64,000 nt of DNA from an uncultured Bacteroidales bacterium (lineage in GTDB: Bacteria > Bacteroidota > Bacteroidia > Bacteroidales > Muribaculaceae). The DNA lies in contig CACYGX010000013.1 in the NCBI GenBank assembly GCA_902774055.1, positions 62,001-126,000 on the forward strand, given 5' to 3'. The notes below the pieces were generated by a model. It was given only the letters and a program-made list of their open reading frames with translations, was not told where the DNA came from and did no database searches. Position numbers and translations under genes: made by a program. Shown here in pieces: positions 60,120 to 64,000 of the stretch. Positions within the stretch are counted from its first letter, which is position 1. The number at the start of each line of letters is the position of its first letter.

Positions 60120-60128
60120 TAACTTTGC
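60120..60128 (+). promoter_or_regulatory. -7 box (TAACTTTGC) for nagB
   Basis: An exact match with a TTTG at 60094-60097 about 22 bp upstream; the same box as surE in the opposite orientation. Confidence 0.55.
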
Positions 60129-60163
60129 CATGTTAAAAACAATTCTACTAAAAACCAAGATTT

Positions 60164-60973
60164 ATGAGACTTATCATTGAACCCGATTACGAGAAAGTGT
60201 CAAAATGGGCAGCCCGCTTTGTGGCAAAGCGCATCAACGATGCTCATCCCACGCCCGAGAAACCTTTTAAACTGGGTTGTCCCACGGGAAGTTCTCCGCT
60301 GGGCATGTACCGTGAACTCATTGAGATGAACAAGGCCGGTAAAGTGTCTTTCCAGAATGTCATCACATTTAACATGGATGAATACTGCAACCTGCCCGAG
60401 GAACACCCCGAGAGTTACCACTCCTTCATGTGGAACAACTTTTTCTCCCATATCGATATCAAGCCCGAGAATGTGAACATCCTCAATGGCAACGCCCCCG
60501 ACCTGGTCAAGGAGTGTGCCGAATATGAGGCACGCATTCAGGCTGCTGGTGGCATTGACCTGTTCATGGGTGGTGTGGGTCCTGACGGCCACATCGCATT
60601 TAATGAGCCGGGTTCGTCGCTCACTTCACGCACGAGGCAGAAGACCCTTACCCAGGATACCATCATCGCCAACAGCCGTTTCTTTGACGGCGACCTGAAC
60701 AAGGTGCCCAAGACTGCATTGACGGTGGGCGTCGGCACCGTGATGGATGCCCATGAGGTGATGATTATCGTCAACGGTCACAACAAGGCACGCGCCCTGC
60801 AGCAGGCCGTTGAGGGAGGCGTGTCGCACATGTGCACCCTGAGCGCCCTGCAGATGCATCCCCACGCCGTCATCATCGCCGATGAGATGGCTGTGGATGA
60901 GCTCAAGGTGAGCACCTATCGCTATTTCAAGGATATCGAGGCTGCTAACCTCGACCCCGACACCCTGCTGTAA
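60164..60973 (+). CDS. nagB: Glucosamine-6-phosphate deaminase
   Basis: 269 residues, typical length. '[20 protein letters not shown]', '[20 protein letters not shown]' and '[20 protein letters not shown]' are the NagB substrate and catalytic stretches (Asp, His, Glu). It converts glucosamine-6-phosphate to fructose-6-phosphate and ammonia, feeding amino sugars into glycolysis. It is monocistronic, with its own promoter and a downstream hairpin. Confidence 0.97.
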   Translation: MRLIIEPDYEKVSKWAARFVAKRINDAHPTPEKPFKLGCPTGSSPLGMYRELIEMNKAGKVSFQNVITFNMDEYCNLPEEHPESYHSFMWNNFFSHIDIKPENVNILNGNAPDLVKECAEYEARIQAAGGIDLFMGGVGPDGHIAFNEPGSSLTSRTRQKTLTQDTIIANSRFFDGDLNKVPKTALTVGVGTVMDAHEVMIIVNGHNKARALQQAVEGGVSHMCTLSALQMHPHAVIIADEMAVDELKVSTYRYFKDIEAANLDPDTLL

Positions 60974-60995
60974 CACGAATCAACACAGGTAATAG

Positions 60996-61050
60996 AATTT
61001 TCACCCTATAGCGACTATACAATCTATAGAAGCTATAGGGTGAAAAATTT
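60996..61050 (+). terminator. Hairpin after nagB
   Basis: TTTTCACCCTATAGC pairs with GCTATAGGGTGAAAA, 15 bp perfect, around a 19-nt loop, followed by ATTTTGTTT. Confidence 0.8.
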
Positions 61051-61073
61051 TGTTTAATAACGTGTATGGGCAC

Positions 61074-61111
61074 AAAAAAAGCTGCTCGGGCCTAACGGCG
61101 GGAACAGCTTC
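61074..61111 (-). terminator. Terminator of the small lipoprotein gene
   Basis: The minus strand reads AAGCTGTTCCCGCC, a short loop, then GGCCCGAGCAGC and seven T residues: an imperfect stem with a T-run. Confidence 0.7.
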
Positions 61112-61137
61112 AAACTCTCTTGTTGTAAAAGTCTTGC

Positions 61138-61368
61138 TTACTCAGCGGGAGCAGCCTCAGCCTCAGCGGGAGCAGCCTCTGCGGGAGCGGCCTCAGCCTC
61201 AGCAGCAGCAGCGGTGCTGTCAACAGCAACAACGGTGGTGTCTACGGGAGCCTCCTCAACAACTGCGGTGGTGTCCTCAGTAACCTCAGCCTGCTCGGCG
61301 GTGTTGTTGGTGCAGGAAATCATGCTAACGCTAGCGATAACAGCAAGAGCTAAAACTAACTTCTTCAT
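61138..61368 (-). CDS. Small Ala/Glu/Thr-rich lipoprotein
   Basis: 76 residues from the ATG at 61368 (MKKLVLALAVIASVSMISCT), with a lipobox giving Cys ~19. The mature part is almost wholly Ala, Glu, Val, Thr and Pro, ending in imperfect repeats of AEAAPAE. No fold or function is recognised. It is a disordered, acidic, surface or periplasmic lipoprotein. It has its own promoter box (61425-61433) and terminator, so it is a separate unit. Confidence 0.8.
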   Translation of the reverse strand: MKKLVLALAVIASVSMISCTNNTAEQAEVTEDTTAVVEEAPVDTTVVAVDSTAAAAEAEAAPAEAAPAEAEAAPAE

Positions 61369-61424
61369 TTTCTTTTGTAATTTTAAATAATAAAACAATT
61401 AATTTTCTGTTGTTAAAATCGGGT

Positions 61425-61433
61425 GCAAAATTA
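61425..61433 (-). promoter_or_regulatory. -7 box (TAATTTTGC) for the small lipoprotein gene
   Basis: Minus-strand consensus 57 bp before the ATG. Confidence 0.5.
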
Positions 61434-61635
61434 GAACAAATTTTTCACCTGCAAACTTTTTTCGACTTTTTTTTATTCGTTTTTTTCAATCGATTAAAAA
61501 TTTTTCTAAAAATTTCGATTGTTATACGTTGATTATCAATTAGATAAAACAGCAAGCGCCGTTGTATGGGCGATTGTTAAATTTTGTTAATGCCAGGTAT
61601 GGGTATGCAAAAACCCATCATTTTTGGCTCCGAAA

Positions 61636-63297
61636 TCAGTTGCTGTAGAGGTAGCGTTTGATGCTACGTTTGGGCGTTTTTTCGAATTCGGTGGCAATCA
61701 ACTGGATTTTGGCAATGCGCTCATAGGGGGCAACGAGTTTGTTCAACTCGGTGCGGATTTCCTCCATGAGCCCTGGCAGTTTGTCGCGGGTGACACCCAA
61801 CTGGTCCATTGCGTCATAGTCGGGATAGACGAGCGCGATGAGTTTGCCCTCGCGCATGACGACGAGGCTCTCGCTCACGTAGAGCATATTGTTCAGTTTG
61901 GCCTCGATCTCCTCGGGGTAGATGTTCTGTCCGCTGGAGCTCAGGAGCATCGTCTTCAATCGTCCCCTTATAAATAATGTGCCATCGGCGTTGAGGGTAC
62001 CCATGTCGCCGGTGTGCAGCCATCCGTCCTCGTGGAGGACTTTGTCGGTGGCTTCGCTATTATGGAAATAGCCCTGCATGACATTCTCGCCGCGCACGCA
62101 GATTTCGCCCGGGATGTTCTCGGGGTCATCGCTCAGGATTTTACACTCCATGATACCAGGCAGGATGCGGCCCGCGCTGTGGGGCACGAACTCGCGCCAG
62201 GGCGTGTGGCTCACCAGCGGGGCACATTCGGTCATGCCGTAACCCACTGTGAACGGGAATTTGATTTTGTACAAGAAGTCCTCTACCTCGGCATTGAACG
62301 GAGCGCCACCGACGATAACCTCTTCGAATGCTCCACCGAAGGCCTCAATCAACTTGTTGCGTATCTGGCTATAGATGCGGCGGTCCAGATAGGGTACTGC
62401 CAGCGCCCAGCGCAGGGCACCCCTGCTGATCATGGGCACAATCATCTTGCTGTAAATCTTCTCCAGCACCAGGGGCACGGTGAAGACCACGTTGGGCTTC
62501 ACCTCGGCCATGGCCTTAACCAGGATGTTGGGCGAGGGGATGCGGCCCAACAGGGTAATGTGACCACCTGTTGCCAGGGGGGTGAGCATGTCGAAGGCGC
62601 AGCCAAAGGCGTGTGCCAGCGGCAGGAAAGCCAAGTCTCTAGACCCCTTGAAGTGCAGTCCCGAGTTGATACCATAGACAATGTTACCTGCCAGATTGTT
62701 GGCGGTAATCATTACGCCCTTGCTGAAACCCGTTGTTCCCGACGTGTAGTTGATCTCGACCAGCGCGTCGTTGGGAATCTCGGGATAGTGGATGTCGTTG
62801 CGGTAGAAGCCATTGCCATATTGTGCCTCAAAAGCCTCTTCCAGACCGGCACGGGCAGCGCCCACCGTCTCGCCCTCGTTCTCGGCCAGCAGTGACATTT
62901 TCTCGAGTTGGAATGCGGCACGCACGCGCGGCATTTTCTCAAATTCCAGGTTTTCCCAGATGCTCTTGCTGATGAACAGCATGGTCGCCTCGCTGTGGTT
63001 GATGATGTGCTGGGCATCGGCGGGGTTGAACTCCTGCAGGATGGGCACGATGACGGCGCCATAGGTGATGGTGCCCATAAAGACGGTGACCCAGTTGGGC
63101 GTGTTCTTGCCGATGAGGGCAATGCGGTCACCAGGTTTCACGCCACTGTTCTTGAACAACATGTGCAACTTTGCGATATTGCGGGCAAAGTCACCATAGG
63201 TCAGGCTCTCGCCGGTATTGTAGTCGGTCAATGCAGGCAGTTCCCAGTTGTCGATGAAACTGCGCTCATAAATTTTGATCAGGTTTTCCTTCATCAT
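61636..63297 (-). CDS. Long-chain acyl-CoA synthetase (AMP-forming)
   Basis: About 553 residues from MMKENLIKIYERSF; two adjacent ATGs at 63297/63294 are equivalent. An ANL-superfamily enzyme: P-loop 'INYTSGTTGFSKGVMIT', 'LPLAHAFGCAFDML', 'VGYGMTECAPLVSHTPW', 'HTGDMGTLNADGTLFIRGR' and 'QNIYPEEIEAKLNNM'. The usual A10 lysine lies in 'KTPKRSIKRYLYSN'. It activates fatty acids with ATP and CoA. It is monocistronic with a TACCTTTGC box 23 bp upstream. Confidence 0.93.
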   Translation of the reverse strand: MMKENLIKIYERSFIDNWELPALTDYNTGESLTYGDFARNIAKLHMLFKNSGVKPGDRIALIGKNTPNWVTVFMGTITYGAVIVPILQEFNPADAQHIINHSEATMLFISKSIWENLEFEKMPRVRAAFQLEKMSLLAENEGETVGAARAGLEEAFEAQYGNGFYRNDIHYPEIPNDALVEINYTSGTTGFSKGVMITANNLAGNIVYGINSGLHFKGSRDLAFLPLAHAFGCAFDMLTPLATGGHITLLGRIPSPNILVKAMAEVKPNVVFTVPLVLEKIYSKMIVPMISRGALRWALAVPYLDRRIYSQIRNKLIEAFGGAFEEVIVGGAPFNAEVEDFLYKIKFPFTVGYGMTECAPLVSHTPWREFVPHSAGRILPGIMECKILSDDPENIPGEICVRGENVMQGYFHNSEATDKVLHEDGWLHTGDMGTLNADGTLFIRGRLKTMLLSSSGQNIYPEEIEAKLNNMLYVSESLVVMREGKLIALVYPDYDAMDQLGVTRDKLPGLMEEIRTELNKLVAPYERIAKIQLIATEFEKTPKRSIKRYLYSN

Positions 63298-63319
63298 AAT
63301 GGTTACAGGTTTATTAACC

Positions 63320-63328
63320 GCAAAGGTA
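63320..63328 (-). promoter_or_regulatory. -7 box (TACCTTTGC) for the acyl-CoA synthetase gene
   Basis: An exact minus-strand match 23 bp before the first ATG. Confidence 0.55.
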
Positions 63329-63552
63329 ATCAAATAATTCCAAACCCACTAATTAAAAAATAATAATTGACTATCAGAGCATGCGCTTGTTGCTGTTTCG
63401 CCCAAAGTCTCCTGCCGCAAGTGCTGCAAAACGCGACAAACTGAAAAAAAGAAATACAATTGACAATTCCAATTGTACTTCTCCTTCTTGTCCTTCTTGG
63501 TCCCCAAAAGAGAATGTCGGGTGGTTGATCGAGAAATTAGGGTGGGGAGGTG

Positions 63553-64000
63553 TTATATGTCGGGGAATTTGAGGTCGGCGATTTGCATCATGCGGGAGAT
63601 GTCGAAGTAGAAGCCCTCGGCGCTCTTGCCGGCGACAGGCTGTACCTTGATGTAGTCGATGCCTCCCTCGAGGGTCTCGTGGTCGGTAGCGACGAAACCG
63701 AGGAAATTGATGATGTTGTACTCGTGCTCGGGGGCGATAACCACCCAGGGCTCTTCCTTGGTGCCCCTGCCGCTGGACATGATGGCGGCGATGAGTCGGT
63801 CAAGGCGGTACTGCCACACTGCAGCGCGGGCATGTTTCTTCTTCTCCTTGAGGACGTAGATGAAGAAGTTCATCTGGTTCAAGTCGAACATGTTGTCGTT
63901 GAGCGACTTGTCGGCATACTTCTCGATGCTGTCACACTCGGCGCGGGAATGAGGCTGCTTGTAGTAGAGCTGCTCGACAACGTTGCTATAGACGCTCTCG
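63553..64000 (-). CDS. DUF4919-like protein, C-terminal part (start outside window)
   Basis: The minus-strand frame is open to the window edge; the visible part is ~148 residues. It includes 'VVEQLYYKQPHSRAECDSIE', 'QYRLDRLIAAIMSSGRG', 'WVVIAPEHEYNIINFLGFVA' and the ending 'AEGFYFDISRMMQIADLKFP'. This is the pattern I associate with DUF4919, a Bacteroidetes family of unknown role. The N-terminus and any signal peptide lie beyond the window. Confidence 0.7.
   Translation of the reverse strand, partial: ESVYSNVVEQLYYKQPHSRAECDSIEKYADKSLNDNMFDLNQMNFFIYVLKEKKKHARAAVWQYRLDRLIAAIMSSGRGTKEEPWVVIAPEHEYNIINFLGFVATDHETLEGGIDYIKVQPVAGKSAEGFYFDISRMMQIADLKFPDI

Noticed and set aside
61050-61283. Gln/Arg-rich plus-strand frame overlapping the small lipoprotein gene
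   Set aside because: It is the complement of the Ala/Glu repeat tail of the lipoprotein and crosses that gene's terminator.
1-64000. Insertion sequences, prophage or integrative elements
   Set aside because: No transposase, integrase, recombinase or phage structural gene was recognised. The repeats present are short extragenic elements only.

Overview
The window comes from a Bacteroidota chromosome, most likely a gut or rumen member of the Bacteroidales (Prevotellaceae- or Muribaculaceae-like; I cannot place it to genus). The evidence is a repeated promoter element of the form TAnnTTTGC in front of many genes, the type IX secretion outer-membrane protein PorV, a sufBCDS operon, LptE next to a sigma-54 activator, a long insertion-bearing signal peptidase I, and many secreted BspA-like leucine-rich-repeat proteins. 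Genes are fairly GC-rich. Intergenic gaps are AT-rich and full of short dispersed repeats.

Layout. 1-1.6 kb: the 3' end of cysS and a family-2 glycosyltransferase. 1.9-7.4 kb: a large BspA-like LRR protein, a small cohesin-like plus dockerin-like protein, and a convergent dockerin-bearing CotH-family protein. 7.5-12.4 kb: the sufB-sufC-sufD-sufS operon (minus strand). 12.5-20.6 kb: a VOC protein, a dockerin-bearing phosphodiester glycosidase, an acyltransferase, ispF, porV and a dockerin-bearing GH13 amylase. 20.6-24.7 kb: a repeat-rich gap, a short UvrA-type ABC ATPase, and a four-helix-bundle (23S rRNA intervening-sequence family) gene bracketed by CTAGANNNN arrays in strict 9-bp phase. 24.7-27.9 kb: a frameshifted prolyl oligopeptidase and an M28 zinc lipoprotein. 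27.9-31.8 kb: an envelope operon, acyltransferase - sigma-54 activator - lptE - conserved protein - secG. 32.3-34.8 kb: another LRR/dockerin protein. 35-42.5 kb: housekeeping genes (flippase-like protein, rsmA, mgtE, SpoU methyltransferase, PH-domain protein, lepB, WbqC-like). 42.8 kb: a tRNA with a CAU anticodon. 43-49.4 kb: an operon of three paralogous BspA-like/dockerin proteins. 49.6-60 kb: a coiled-coil protein, then yceD-rpmF-fabH-era-der and surE-gltX-barrel-waaA. 60-64 kb: nagB, a small lipoprotein, an acyl-CoA synthetase and a partial DUF4919-like gene.

Two themes stand out. First, nine secreted proteins in 64 kb end in, or contain, a tandem EF-hand module of the dockerin type I pattern (GDxNxxGxVxxxDVxxLIxxLL, twice). 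They include a GH13 amylase, a CotH-family protein, a phosphodiester glycosidase, five BspA-like adhesins and one small protein whose only other domain looks like a cohesin. A cohesin-like fold also occurs twice in the largest LRR protein, and porV lies beside the amylase. Whether these modules build a cellulosome-like surface assembly or are simply a calcium-stabilised C-terminal tag cannot be decided from sequence alone. Second, the four-helix-bundle gene carries phased palindromic CTAG arrays in its predicted 5' and 3' untranslated regions, which resembles the stem-flanked ORF layout of rRNA intervening sequences although no rRNA is present.

The housekeeping blocks look ordinary. Protein functions are calls from recognised motifs in the translated sequences. 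No database search was run.
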